From Syncephalis plumigaleata (taxonomy: Eukaryota; Zoopagomycota; Zoopagomycetes; Zoopagales; Piptocephalidaceae), in the NCBI GenBank assembly GCA_025201365.1, contig JAIXMF010000003.1:248001-312000 (forward strand): a stretch of 64,000 nt of DNA, given 5' to 3'. Below are positions 48,701 through 59,780 of this stretch, one piece after another. Position 1 is the stretch's first letter; every line of letters begins with the position of its first letter. Made by a program: the position numbers and the translations under genes. The notes under the pieces are model-generated. The model worked only from the letters and a program-made list of their open reading frames with translations. It was not told the origin of the DNA and made no database searches.

Positions 48701-49830
48701 ACGGTAATTATCACTATACATCATGCGAATACAGCATTAGTAATCATGGTTGTCACTATTAGTATTGTCAATATGGAGTATCAAATGAGTGCACAAGAAG
48801 CGTTAGCTATGAAAGCCGGGGAATATGAACAACAACTGGATCAGCTATCAAAGGAATTAATGCTATGGTATGTACACACATGTGGATTGCATCATTCCAA
48901 TGGCAAGTTTATTGACATTCAATCACTATTTTGATTATAGGCGTGAAGACACGGCAAAAGGAGAGGAGCAGCGTAAAGAGGCCGAACATTTGCGTGAATT
49001 GTGGCAACATGCTGAAATGCGTGTAGAAGCGCTAGAACACGAATTGGAACTAGCACGCACTCATGCCATGTAAGTATTTATCCTATCCTCTAGCATTGAT
49101 TATACGTGATTATTTACAATGCAATAGTGATCATGCATTGAATGTGAACGATTTACGTAATGAAAATGAACGACTTGTGGCCGAGTTGAAACGTAGTCGA
49201 AAATCATGTCAATATCAAGTGAGTCAACATCGCGTGACTAGTATAGACGGCGTTATTAATCATACTGTATTAGGTGCAACTATGGCAAGATGCTCAAGTG
49301 AACCTGAAGAAACGACTTAAACACGCGGAAGATGTCTATCGTGTAGCTCGTCAAGTTAACACGGAACAAGAGGTGAGCTATTCGTGTCATAATCACAATG
49401 ATAACGATGACTAATCATCATTGCATTTCCACTATAATAGCGTCGTCTATTGACAGCATTGGCTCAATTAGAGAAAAGTCAACGGATAGTCAATGCAATG
49501 TCGACTTCACCGTTGTCCTCGCTTAGTTTGACCAAATCACCGCCTACAGTGGCATCGACTGCTTCATCGCCACCTGCTACGGCAACGGTTACCTCACCCG
49601 TCATGAGACAGTCTCTTTCTATGCAGTCACGCTCATTAAGTAATGGACAACTACCACTACCATCTGCATCGTCCACATCATCCTCTAGTAACAATACCAC
49701 CATCACTACTACTAATGATAGCACTAGTTCTTCTACGACAACCACTAGCGCGACAGCTGCGATGGCCGTGGCAAAGGAGAAGACACGTCGTGTAGGTTTA
49801 GAACTAGCAATGTCACGTGTTTTAAAGTAA
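45742..49830 (+). CDS. TSC1: Hamartin (Tsc1), TSC complex subunit
   Basis: Fourteen exons: 45742-46506, 46565-46654, 46713-46775, 46837-47062, 47151-47335, 47401-47988, 48064-48327, 48394-48597, 48657-48703, 48763-48867, 48941-49069, 49128-49218, 49274-49372 and 49441-49830; 1081 residues. Tsc1 stabilises Tsc2, the GAP for Rheb, and so restrains TORC1. The N-terminal helical core is recognisable: HHIVDTPLMEALLCSLLLDK then SALVVTSGVSLLLMLMPRIC and TALTKMLPLLYWVCMRVLYW, matching the hamartin LL.LMP.I........LP.LF.I..R...W pattern. From about residue 680 the protein is a long coiled coil with LTNRLNYELFLKQQYTRHIG and CRALKNEIRLTKEAYERQRA, as in the Tsc2-binding coil. N- and C-terminal Ser/Thr/Ala runs are low complexity. 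The start is the ATG at 45742. Assignment is good; no TSC2 is in the window. Confidence 0.85.
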
Positions 49831-50004
49831 TCGTACATTTGTTAATGTTTTATTTAGTCGTAGTAACCCTTCAACACCTTCACAATGGCTGTGCTCTCTG
49901 TATCATGTCTTTTTTCTTGGTATACTGGATTGATTGGTTTTACTCGCTCGTCTGTTTGTATGTATGTTGATTGACTGATCGGCTGATTGGTTGGTTGGTT
50001 TCTT

Positions 50005-51058
50005 CTACGAAAAGCCCTGTGGATTGACTTGCATCTCATCGCTCGGTATCTCATGGTCAGCAGGATTGGCTTGTAACTCATACGCTGTAATAATTGGTTG
50101 AGCCGGGATCTATATTATAAACAAGTGACAATCACAATCACATATATATACAGATATATATATTGGTCAATTCATTATTATCATTATTATCATGCTCGTT
50201 TATCGGTAGCAGTAATGCGTTATAGCTTATTCCATATACAATGAGATACATATCTACATCATTTATATTTACCTTGGTCCATTCACCGCGAAAACCTAAA
50301 AATGTCAACTGGCTTACTTCGTCGCCGAAATTCTCGGGGAAGAATAGGGTAATAGAGCGTACGGACGAGAATTTGGCCAATCTATTATTGTTACGATAGT
50401 GTCAATGTCAATATGAGACTATACAAGTGGCATTCCTACCTTGTATTGTATTCGCAAATGTCGTCCGCATTACGTGCTAGTTCCCAAGTTTGTGTGGCTT
50501 CCGTATCATTGACGGTGTCGAAATCGATATCATCTCGGTTAACGAAGCTAGCATTCGTTTATTAGTTAAGATATCACAAATGATTATTGTTCATCTATGA
50601 CGACTTACACTGATAACTTCGAAGGAGCAACATCACCAGCACCAGTCTTGATTAGAATGGACTTTAACTTTATCATACCAGTAAATCTATCAATCAAATA
50701 GTCAATCAGTCAATTGTTTATCATTTAATAAAGCTGTCTTTATGTGAACTTACGGTATGATAATCATAAGTTGCTCGTCACTATCACTTTCAAGCATCTA
50801 ACGCATAATAGTATTATTACGTGAATAGTGCTAGCAAGAAAAGAAACTGCACTACGGCACTCTACTTACCGGTGATAACGAGTGACGCTCGTGCCACGGC
50901 TTGATAATTGCTTTGGCTGCACCTGGAACACTTTCGTTGAGTCCTCGTACATGATCTCGGTCAATCTTTTCATAGAGCAAGTCTTTAATAACGGCGTCTT
51001 CGTCATCATGGCTATGGTCCTCGCCATGGTGATGATGTTCGTGGTGGCAGTGGCTCAT
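50005..51058 (-). CDS. PITHD1: PITH-domain protein, PITHD1 family
   Basis: Six exons: 51058-50870, 50797-50754, 50686-50609, 50547-50440, 50381-50273 and 50109-50005, 210 residues, nearly the same length as human PITHD1. The PITH fold is a beta sandwich first found at the C-terminus of thioredoxin-like TXNL1, which binds the proteasome. Seen: a His-rich N-terminus (MSHCHHEHHHHGEDHSHDDE), DLLYEKIDRDHVRGLNESVP, AIIKPWHERHS, LMIIIPFTGMIKLKSILIKT, DFDTVNDTEATQTWELARNA, SVRSITLFFPENFGDE, LTFLGFRGEWTK and the C-terminal ITAYELQANPADHEIPSDEM. The human protein also starts with a His-rich stretch. Convergent with TSC1, 174 bp apart. Cellular role in fungi is not established. Confidence 0.95.
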
Positions 51059-51199
51059 ACTGATAAACGATATAGGGAAAGCAGTTATTGAAAAGAAGGA
51101 ACAAAAAAGAAAATGCGGGAATAATGATGACATCAGCGCTTGCTATAAAGTTGCCTTAATCAAATTATAGAGCCCTCCTAACCAGTTAGCATTGTTAGT

Positions 51200-52104
51200 C
51201 ATTTGCTGTTCTTATTAATAAATAGATTTGCACAATTGTTAGCACCATTATTAGCGTAGAAATGCCAATTGATACAGCATGATAATAATAACAATTCAGT
51301 ATTAGTAATAAACCATTTATTGATAGCGATAACTATCATCATCAATTCTATAAGGTAGATGATACAAGTGTACTAGTATAGTTGGATATTGCCATGTCAT
51401 GTACTTACAAGTAGTAATAAACTAGAATGGTAGATAAATTATGATAATAATGCTTACGCTTAATTGCATAGAGAGCAACGAGTGGACAAAGTGAATACAC
51501 GATAAACAATGTAATAAACAAGCAGTAACTAGTAGAATGACTGACTTGTCACGAATGAGCAAGGAATGAGCAAGGAAGGGTGTATGAACACGTATGCCAG
51601 TTTATTTGAAGAAGCAGCATATGCTTGTAGGTCAATAGAGTATGTAGATGGTAGTAAACAAATGAAAATACAAATAAAAGTATGACGTAATAGTGGCATA
51701 CAAACAGATGACGGAAAAGAGTGGTAAAGTAAAAGGTACATATTACAACGAGAGTAGTAGACGCTTAAACATTGATAAATAAGCAGGACAGTGATAGAGA
51801 ACAAAGGACTAGAACGAGCAACAAACAAGGCTTATTGGTATAGTAATAATAACGACAAGTGAGCATGTAGACAGTTTAGAGGAAGAGGAAAACAAAGAGA
51901 TAAATAAAAGTCATAGAGATAGTATGGCAGAATAGCTGCTATTGGGAAAGTGTATGCTAAAGTGAAAGAGGAAGTAAGTAGAATGCGAATGACACGAAGA
52001 AGACGCGTATTACTGAGAAAGAGGAATAACTAGCATATAGTTAAGAGGAAGTAGATGTGTGTTGTTTACTGACAAGTGGAATGTAGTTGGCACGAAGAAG
52101 GCAC
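51200..52104 (-). mobile_element. Fragment C: partial copy of element B's right arm
   Basis: On the minus strand it matches element B from about 39000 to 39861 and then, across the site where the LTR element sits in B, up to about 45500 (TATTTATTAATAA, then GTTAACAC-like motifs). It therefore represents the arm before the retrotransposon came in. The outer TIR core is not recognisable at 51190-51200, and there is no Fanzor sequence, so it is an immobile remnant. The last about 15 bp (to 52104) are shared only with fragment D. Sequence agreement with B is high but with scattered differences. Confidence 0.75.
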
Positions 52105-52631
52105 GTGCTGTGTAAAGAAGTAAATAACAAGGGGAATGAGCAATAGGTGGAATAGTGAATACATGCAGAGTGAAACGGCAGTAGTGACAAGCATGTACGT
52201 GTAGTGGAAAGGTAGAATGATGGAAATAAATAATCATAATGAGTAAAGAGAGCAAAAGTGAGTGTATGAAAGTAATAGTGGAGTGAGATGAGTAGCAAGA
52301 TGATATTAGTAGTGTCTGCTTAGAGTGATGATTAAAATAAAATATGTATGCTGATATTGTCGAGCACTTGAATAAATAGATTCAGTATGCTAGGCATTCA
52401 ACTACATGTGTGATAAAGGAATAGTATAAGCATTTATTAATGATTTGTGTATGTGCTGTTAGCATCATTTTGATTGTAAGAGTAATCGAGAATTAGAATA
52501 AAGCACAGAATTTATTTAGTATAGAGTACATGTTGAGCAAATGATAATCCAAGAAGAAGGAAAGAAGAATGTAGTGTTACATATTTAACTAAAGATATGT
52601 TAGTCATGTATCTATTAAAATAAATGTTTAC
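52105..52631. other. Purine-biased intergenic region
   Basis: Continues the A/G bias of fragment C to about 52300, then becomes AT-rich. No gene or RNA motif seen. It may include an unaligned part of the same element family. Confidence 0.4.
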
Positions 52632-54847
52632 TTACCATTTGTAATTGATATTGGCCCGCTTGGCATCGCGCGGGTAGTGAGTACGAGTTGAAGGGGAGGG
52701 CATGCGCCGGTCGCGCTTGCGGGATTGCTGTAGTGGAGGAGCAGGTGGGCTTGCCTCTTCCACCGCTGGCTCGACAGGTGGGATTGCTTCCTCCACCGCT
52801 GGCTCAGCAATCCATGCGCAAGCCAGCGCATCCTCAATTGTGTAGCGCTCGTCGCTATCTACTATTAGTAGGTTGCGAATGAGCTCCATACCTAATCAAT
52901 AGTTAGCAAGCAATAAACTTATAATAATTGTTGTACTTACACTCATTAGTGACTTGACCTTGTTGGTTAGAATTGCTAACATTCATTGATAGAATGCTAG
53001 ATAGTTGGCTAGAGTAGGTGCCGGCCATTCCAAATGGCAATTCTCCTAATGATGATATTGATATTAGTAAAGTAAGTTATAATCATTTTGTCACTTACCG
53101 AAGAGCATTTGGAATAATACTATTCCCAGGCTCCACATGTCGGATGGCTTGCCATAGCCATCCTGGGTAAACGATGGTAAGTCCAGCACGGATTCTAGAT
53201 CGGAATCCCCGCACACCACTTCTGACTTGACGCGGTCCCAGCTAGAGAGTGTTGTGAACACCTCTGGCGCCATGTAAACACGCGTACCAGCAAAGCTAGT
53301 AATAAGCGGTGCTGATGGCGTGAGTTTTTTTGTCAACCCAAAGTCAGCATAGACAGCTGTGGGCGATCGGCTGAACTCCAGCAACAAGATGTTACCGGGC
53401 TAGCAAGAACATGGTTAGTCATGATATCATATACCGCTAATAAATTAGGACTTACCTTAATGTCTAATGGTGCAACAGCATTAGTATTAAATGATATGTT
53501 AGTAATAGTATAAGGATCACATTAGTATAGCTTACCTCTATGCACCAAGTTCTTGTCGTGCATGATCTAATAAATAGTTAGTATTCTATCGTGATATTAG
53601 TGATAATGTAACTTACCTTGATGCCTTTTAGTAGTTGCTTGAATATCTCCTTTGCACATTCTTCTGGAACCGTTACATGAAGGTCAATGTAACGGCTCAG
53701 ATCCCCCCATGCATGTTGCAGTACGATATACATGGCCTGGGAGGTGGCATGTGCATCGATCAGCTGAATAAAGTATGGGTGGCCACCCAGAGAACTGAGT
53801 ATATCCACCTCTGGGAGAACCATACCTTGGTAATTGCCAAATATCGTTTTGATGGCAATACGCTTAGACGTAGAAATATCAAAGCCAAGGCACACAGATC
53901 CCTGTCCTCCTCTAAGCAATTAATGTTGGTTAGCTTTCCGTCAGTATTAACATTTAGAAAGCACTTACGCTCCTAGCTCCGTATTAGTCATGATGAAATC
54001 TTCCTGTGCCCACTATAACACAATGTTCGTTAATATCGTTATCTTTAGATCATACTACTACTTACCGCATTGTACTCTTTGTCGTCGCTGTTATCATCAA
54101 CAATCGTCAGTTCCAGCTTATGCACCACGACCGTTGCTATCAATACAGGTATGGTTAATGACGGCTGTAAGCTGTATTAGCTGCTAACTTACTTGTGCAA
54201 TTGGGAATAATGATATGGAAGCCTTCTGAAAACTCTTTTTTGCAGCCAACATCTACTTCATCCCCTTCGACTACATATCGTATAAGTCATTGTGTATTGG
54301 GTGGCGTGGGTAATTTACCTTTTACAGATGGGAGCATTATGTTCTAGTTATGGTGTTAGTGCTAGTAATAAACGCTTTAGTATGTTGCCTACCTTAAACG
54401 TAAAACTTTCGGCATTCTGAAGTGTAATGTATCAGTGCATACTATAGTTAGCAATATACTTGTGAAGCAGCTACTATTGACTTACCACTTCCAGCTCAAA
54501 ATGAACATCCGATGATCCATCAATCTCAGTACTATTTAAAATGGAGATGTCATTAGTATATACGGGGTTTTAATGGTATAGTAGGGCTTACGACTTCGTA
54601 TTGTCGGACACAATGCTGAGTATTTGACCAGGCAGCAATGGGCATTCTATATACTAATTAGTAGTCACTCGTATAAACATAAGCGGTACATACCTGTAGT
54701 CTCGGCGTCGATAATTTGCACCCATCCGACCATGCTCCGCTTCACGTCATTGGACAGTGTGTCCCAACACAGAGGTAAGTTGACGTACAACTCATCACTG
54801 TGCGGTGAAGCAAGACTTGCGCTTGCGGTGGGTGTAGCAGCGGACAT
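52632..54847 (-). CDS. Ser/Thr protein kinase with N-terminal beta-rich domain (Chk2/CAMK-like)
   Basis: Fourteen exons: 54847-54694, 54646-54592, 54531-54486, 54416-54393, 54343-54319, 54270-54193, 54136-54066, 54012-53969, 53911-53617, 53566-53536, 53463-53456, 53399-53099, 53045-52941 and 52891-52632; 498 residues. The kinase domain (about 160-420) is complete: TELGAGGQGSVCLGFD P-loop, RIAIKTIF Lys, the VHRDIKPGNILL catalytic loop, YADFGLTK, GTRVYMAPEVF and DMWSLGIVLFQMLF. The first 150 residues, cut into very short exons, are predicted beta-rich (GWVQIIDAET, HIIIPNC, LELTIVDD); the placement recalls the FHA domain of Rad53/Chk2, but I do not see its GR and SxxH signature, so this is open. 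The C-terminal tail is Pro/Glu-rich and ends with basic RKRDRR, a possible nuclear signal. The stop codon overlaps a GTAAGT, so another exon is possible. Confidence 0.82.
53456..53463 (-). other. 8-nt microexon encoding part of the kinase HRD-I-K loop
   Basis: ACATTAAG is bounded by a CATTAG acceptor and a GTAAGT donor. It joins AGAG of the previous exon to CCCGGT of the next, giving HRDIKPGN in frame. Without it the catalytic Asp and Lys of the kinase are lost. Confidence 0.88.
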
Positions 54848-57800
54848 GGATGAAGAATAATGGTAGTAGCGTGAAACGTTAATTCGTTTAGTAAAAAGAG
54901 AAGTTTGCTAGAAGCAAAAAGAAAAAGAAAGAAGTTATTTCGTCATAGAGGAAGTGGATGAGTCAGGCAGATGAGATGGAGTGGATCGAATAGATGAAAT
55001 GAGATGGAGTGGATCGGATAGATGGAATGAGACGGAAGCGCCGGGTAGACGAGATCGATTATTGGGCCGCTATGTCTCACTTCTTGGTCAATGATCTTGC
55101 AATCCACACAGGATTAAGCTGCTATTCTTGCTACGAGCGCTATAATCACGTGAAGCCGCTACTACGCGGTGATTGCGTGCAAATGATTAGCTTGTTTACT
55201 ATGAGTAACTATCTTGCTAAATTCTAGTGTCACTTATTTTATTATGATTAGTTAATAAGGACAGGTATATCGCACGGGCCATGCACGCTTATGTACGTAT
55301 TGCAACAACGTGTGTGCTATTACTCCTATTTCCATACTGGTTTTTTCTAGTACGCTGTAATCACGGCATTGCACACCCAACTGGGGGAACGCAGCTTAGG
55401 TCGTTTGACCCTCTAAATCCAAGGACAAATAGCTATCCGTATCACTGAAACCTATCTTACTAAATAGGAAGGCCTTATCGTCTCTTTGATATCCTGTGCT
55501 GATTAGCCAATGACAGAAGCGCTCATAACAGGTCGATACACCCTTCATCGATAAGGACTAAATATCATATCACATAGCTACTACAGCCGCTTCTCTTTCT
55601 CTTTCTCTTTACTCTTCGCTTCACTCTTCACTCTTCATTCTTCATTCTTTACTTTCACTTTCCCTTTTCTTTGTTTAAACATACACATAGTAAAATAGGT
55701 CAGTGCTCTGTAAACTGTTAGCGTGCAGCGTAGCGCTGAGTGTGGTAATGAGCGTAGTTGACTTTTCCAGCTCAGTGTAATGCCGATACCTGTAACAGGT
55801 GTCGGTCTTCTACGCTACTTGCTTGCGGACATTCATATACTTGTATAATATGAAGCTACTGCAAAGCAATGGTGGGACTAAATCTGAGCGCACAGGGCTT
55901 AATGCGCACAATATCCTGGTGGAAGGAAAACCACCATTGTTTCTACAGGTCATTCAGTTGTAATGTAGCTGGGTAGCCTCTCTATTATATGAGTGTTATG
56001 AAATGTATCGGTTTGCAAGTGCTTGAATACATATCTTTATTCTATATTGATATGTGTTTAGGTAATTTGCCATCATAATATCATGTAAGTTATGCTTTGC
56101 CGTGATATTTGATCATCATGTTGCTGCTTCAGGGAGAAGGGCTTAGTTTACTTGGTATTATGGTGACTGACACTATTTAATGATATGTTTTTGTGTATGT
56201 TTAATCATTCTTTATTAGCGTTATCTTATCGCATTCTAATTGTACTTTTATTCATATCTTCATATCCCAATCCCTTTATTTATTATGTTATGTCCAAATT
56301 AGCACTAATACATTTGTATCAATGCGCTAATTTACTGATCCCTTTGTATGTGTTTCGGTTAAATGTATCATGAACCGCTACGGAGCGGCAGCATTGGTAG
56401 TGGTAACATTGTCGCCTCCAATGTTACTTCAAGCTGCCAATGAGGTGTATGGCCATTTGTAATGAGTGGACCATATACCAGCTCCCGTAGTATCTACTGC
56501 TGAATGTGATCACACTAACATTCGGCAGTATAGTGGTATGTTTGTCGCAAGGCTCTCAACCGATTCAGCATTGCATGACCGCTCCATAGAAAAGGTTATG
56601 GCTACGGCTGTGGATATGATGGGGGCATAACATATTTTATTACTTTATTCATTTATTCATTCATAATTATTAATTACAGGTAAGTTCATTTATTACAATA
56701 CAATAACAATATTACAATTAGAACATCCAACTGTCAACGATATTGACTGCATACTATTTCCATTCTATTCGGTAAGTTGTCATTTCTATTCATTGCTAAT
56801 ACAAGTGACAACATCCAGACAATATGTACTAATTCCCATTCTAAATGTCAATCAACTAATATTCAACAACAACGACAGCATGACGGGATAATCAACCATG
56901 CCAATGCTTATTGCCAACACTCATTGCCATCCATCATTGACAAGTATCCACTAGCAATAGTAATAAACATGAATTAACTTTATCTATATCGACATGTCAT
57001 TATTGTATACCATTTGCATTACTCCTCATTCTATTCTATACTCTCCTATCCCATTATTGCTTCACTACCTTGTACTTGCCAGATCAACGTTGTATTCTAG
57101 CCTACTCGTTCTTCTCTTTCATTCAGCATCAATCATTCCATACACTCATTCCATTCTACTATTCCGGCATTTCCATCAGTAATGTTAGTCATTTATTCCA
57201 CTCTACTGCCATTATACACATAATAATAAAGACAAGCTGTCCATTGTGTGCACATTCTAATACCGCGTAAACACGGAGATTTATTATAATGTACTCGCTA
57301 TTCATATTCTTGCCAATGCTTTTACGCAATAAACATCCATCTTTACAATAACTATATGCTGATTCTTCGAGCAACTGCTGTTCTACATTGATGCAAATGG
57401 TGTATATCGTGGATGAATCTATACTAGCTGATTAGCCTTGCTCGGTTTTGACGACGACTGAAACGGTTAGTCCACCCACTGACCGAGAATAACATGCGAC
57501 TTCATTATAATTACCGAATACTTGCTGCGGTATGTCAGCCATGTGATATGCTCAGTCTAATCTATTGATTGAGATGACGATTGCCCATACTCATATAGAA
57601 ATGCCATCAATGGTAATAATCGAGTGTTCGCTATGTTGGCAGTAATTAGTGTAGCGTATATTGCATAATAGTAGTATCGCGTGTATCAATATCCATAATT
57701 GATCATATCATGTGGATGTTTATAGATAGATGATGATGATGATAATCATTCTAATCCATTCAACTAATAATGAATATCGTACACGAGTACTATCTGATAA

Positions 57801-57918
57801 AGTAACAGTTTATAATTGGTATGTGTCTAACAACTTGGTTCTATGTGTTTAGGATGATCGAATGAATCAGGTCGTTATTCAATAGGCTTGCTAGGACACC
57901 ATCGATGGGATATTGCTA
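54848..57918. other. Gene-poor region
   Basis: About 3.1 kb without a convincing protein gene. It begins with a 28 bp imperfect tandem repeat (two and a half units near 54968-55031, GAGATGGAGTGGATCG core) and a C/T tract near 55585-55680. A set of strong complementary stems fills 55.3-56.6 kb (entered separately). 56990-57190 is T/C-biased on the plus strand, like the arm of element B. Short frames such as 55009-55227 have no recognisable motif. Confidence 0.5.
55324..56585. ncRNA. Candidate structured RNA locus (family unknown)
   Basis: Several long perfect complements in a non-coding stretch: TCCTATTT 55324-55331 with AAATAGGA 55462-55469; CCTTATCG 55473-55480 with CGATAAGG 55549-55556; AGCGTAG 55751-55757 with CTACGCT 55810-55816, enclosing the 10 bp hairpin CCGATACCTG 55783-55792 / CAGGTGTCGG 55796-55805; CAATGGTGG 55867-55875 with CCACCATTG 55931-55939; GGAGCGG 56381-56387 with CCGCTCC 56579-56585, enclosing TAACATTG 56404-56411 / CAATGTTA 56419-56426 and CTGCTGAATGT 56497-56507 / ACATTCGGCAG 56518-56528 (one G-U). 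I could not match U snRNA, RNase P/MRP or SRP signatures. Strand and ends are unknown; it may be one long RNA or several. Confidence 0.35.
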
Positions 57919-58967
57919 TTAGTTACATGAATGCATGCCAGTAGTAATGACGTGCCCCTTGTTATTGTTCACAACAAGCTGGCATCGATTACATAGCCAT
58001 TCCGGTTGATCAGATCGATAGCTCCAACATCTAGGACATTTATGTCGTGCCGATAAACGTAGAATCATTTGACCAGATGCATCATTCATACTGTCTATTA
58101 CGTTGTCGATCAATAGTCATTATCATGACGTGCTATACGCATACTTCATACTTACTTGGTAATGATATCATTCACTAATAAGGACAGTGTCATTTCTCGT
58201 GGTTAATGTCGACTGTGCAGCAATATTAACCGATGCACATAAGAACGGTTCAGGTAGTTGTGATGCTAATGCATAGTGCTTAATAAAATATGTACAACCG
58301 ATATCACTATCGCTATTATTATTATTGTCGTCTTACCGTATTTATGTAGTAATTGGCCTAGTGGAGACATTGTATTGTCTTCTAGTTCTAGTGACAGATC
58401 GATTTGCTCGCTTGTCTTGATTCGCCTGTCAGTCAATGAGATTTGTAAATAAATCATTTGGTATACTGCAGATAGCACTTACTTGGCCCGCCGCACCTTC
58501 TCGACTAGCTGGTAGTACTGACTACGAAGGTGTCGTAGCACTGTCCAGTCTTGCTCCAAAACAATATTATGCCGACGATCATCCTATTCAATTACCAATG
58601 CTCGAGTGTTAGACCACACATAGCTCAGTAATTGCAAGTGCTTACCAGAGATATCCATCCCGTCTAGAATACGCTATCAAATGGTGTTGACCAACTCGAC
58701 GAGGAGAAAAGCTGAACCTCCTCGGTTAAATGACAAGTAATTGGTGCGAGTGCGCGTGTGTACACCTCAATTATCTATGTAGCATTCCTTGCTTAGCTAC
58801 AGTTGCATACCAAGTATCAATGGCTTCTTACGTGGTATACGGCAGTCTGTGCTGATATTCGTGCCAACGATAATTTGTCTTCAACGTAAAGCCGCTCATT
58901 GATAGATTCAAAGTAGAACGCCGATAGTTGTGCGTTGGTAAAGCGATTTAATTCTTGAATAACTACA
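57919..58967 (-). pseudogene. Decayed 3' fragment of a (mitochondrial-type) isoleucyl-tRNA synthetase gene
   Basis: Spliced exons on the minus strand still read as the anticodon-binding half of IleRS: VIQELNRFTNAQLSAFYFES then NERLYVEDKLSLARISAQTA; IIEVYTRALAPITCHLTEEV; DWTVLRHLRSQYYQLVEKVR; SEQIDLSLELEDN; LPEPFLCASVNIAAQ; and the C-terminal zinc finger HKCPRCWSYRSDQPEWLCNR. But an in-frame TAG interrupts SVF-TGW near 58674, the LHKYG exon and the following one do not join in frame, and there is a TGA after VLISE near 58150. The whole catalytic half (Rossmann fold, HIGH and KMSKS) is absent: directly upstream lies fragment D, then the ATPase gene. Exon-intron structure is retained, so it came from a genomic, not a cDNA, copy. 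A working copy is presumably elsewhere. Confidence 0.75.
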
Positions 58968-59570
58968 ATAAACAATGTAATAAACAAGCAGTAACTAGTA
59001 GAATGACTGACTTGTCACGAATGAGCAAAGAATGAGCAAGGAAGGGTGTATGAACACGTATGCCAGTTTATTTGAAGAAGCAGTATATGCTTGTAGGTGA
59101 ATAGAGTATGTAGATGGTAGTAAACAAATGAAAATACAAATAAAAGCATGACGTAATAGTGGCATACAAACAGATGACGGAAAAGAGTGGTAAAGTAAAA
59201 GGTACATATTACAACGAGAGTAGTAGACGCTTAAACATTGATAAATAAGCAGGACAGTGATAGAGAACAAAGGACTAGAACGAGCAACAAACAAGGCTTA
59301 TTGGTATAGTAATAATAACGACAAGTGAGCATGTAGATAGTTTAGAGGAAGAGGAAAACAAAGAGATAAATAAAAGTCATAGAGATAGTATGGCAGAATA
59401 GCTGCTATTGGGAAGGTGTATGCTAAAGTGAAAGAGGAAGTAAGTAGAATGCGAATGACACGAAGAAGACGCGTATTACTGAGAAAGAGGAATAACTAGC
59501 ATATAGTTAAGAGGAAGTAGATGTGTGTTGTTTACTGACAAGTGGAATGTAGTTGGCACGAAGAAGGCAC
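58968..59570 (-). mobile_element. Fragment D: 603 bp partial copy of element B's arm
   Basis: Nearly identical to 51502-52104 of fragment C, including a shared end next to GGCAC, and related to about 39000-39600 of element B on the opposite strand. C and D are closer to each other than to B. It abuts the first surviving exon of the IleRS fragment at a TTTATTGTAG acceptor-like junction and begins, on the minus strand, with GTAAGT, so it is framed like an intron. No TIR is present. Confidence 0.8.
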
Positions 59571-59780
59571 TTACTGTTTATTGGTAAGAGAAGTAATAAT
59601 GAAATGGATTAGTAAACCATTAATGCCATTAGACGCTAATGACAAACGTTAGTATTAGTGCTTACTGATTGCTAGTAATCAATGAATAAACTAAATGTAC
59701 CTATTAGTATATCTATATACAAATGTGCTATAAAGAAATGTGATAATTTATTAAAGCTATGTTAATGATAATACTATACG
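59571..59780. other. Short spacer
   Basis: AT-rich 210 bp between fragment D and the ATPase stop codon. It contains no IleRS sequence and no gene; it holds the ATPase 3' region. Confidence 0.5.

Noticed and set aside
51529-51828. A 99-codon minus-strand frame conserved in fragments C and D (also 58995-59294)
   Set aside because: C and D are near-identical at DNA level, so conservation of the frame is expected. The copy in element B differs in frame at a T run, and composition follows the strand's T/C bias. I treat it as non-coding.
55867-55939. A 73-nt stem-loop unit considered as a tRNA
   Set aside because: It has a closing stem and an internal hairpin, but no T-loop GTTCRA box, no D-arm and a 10-base anticodon-like loop.
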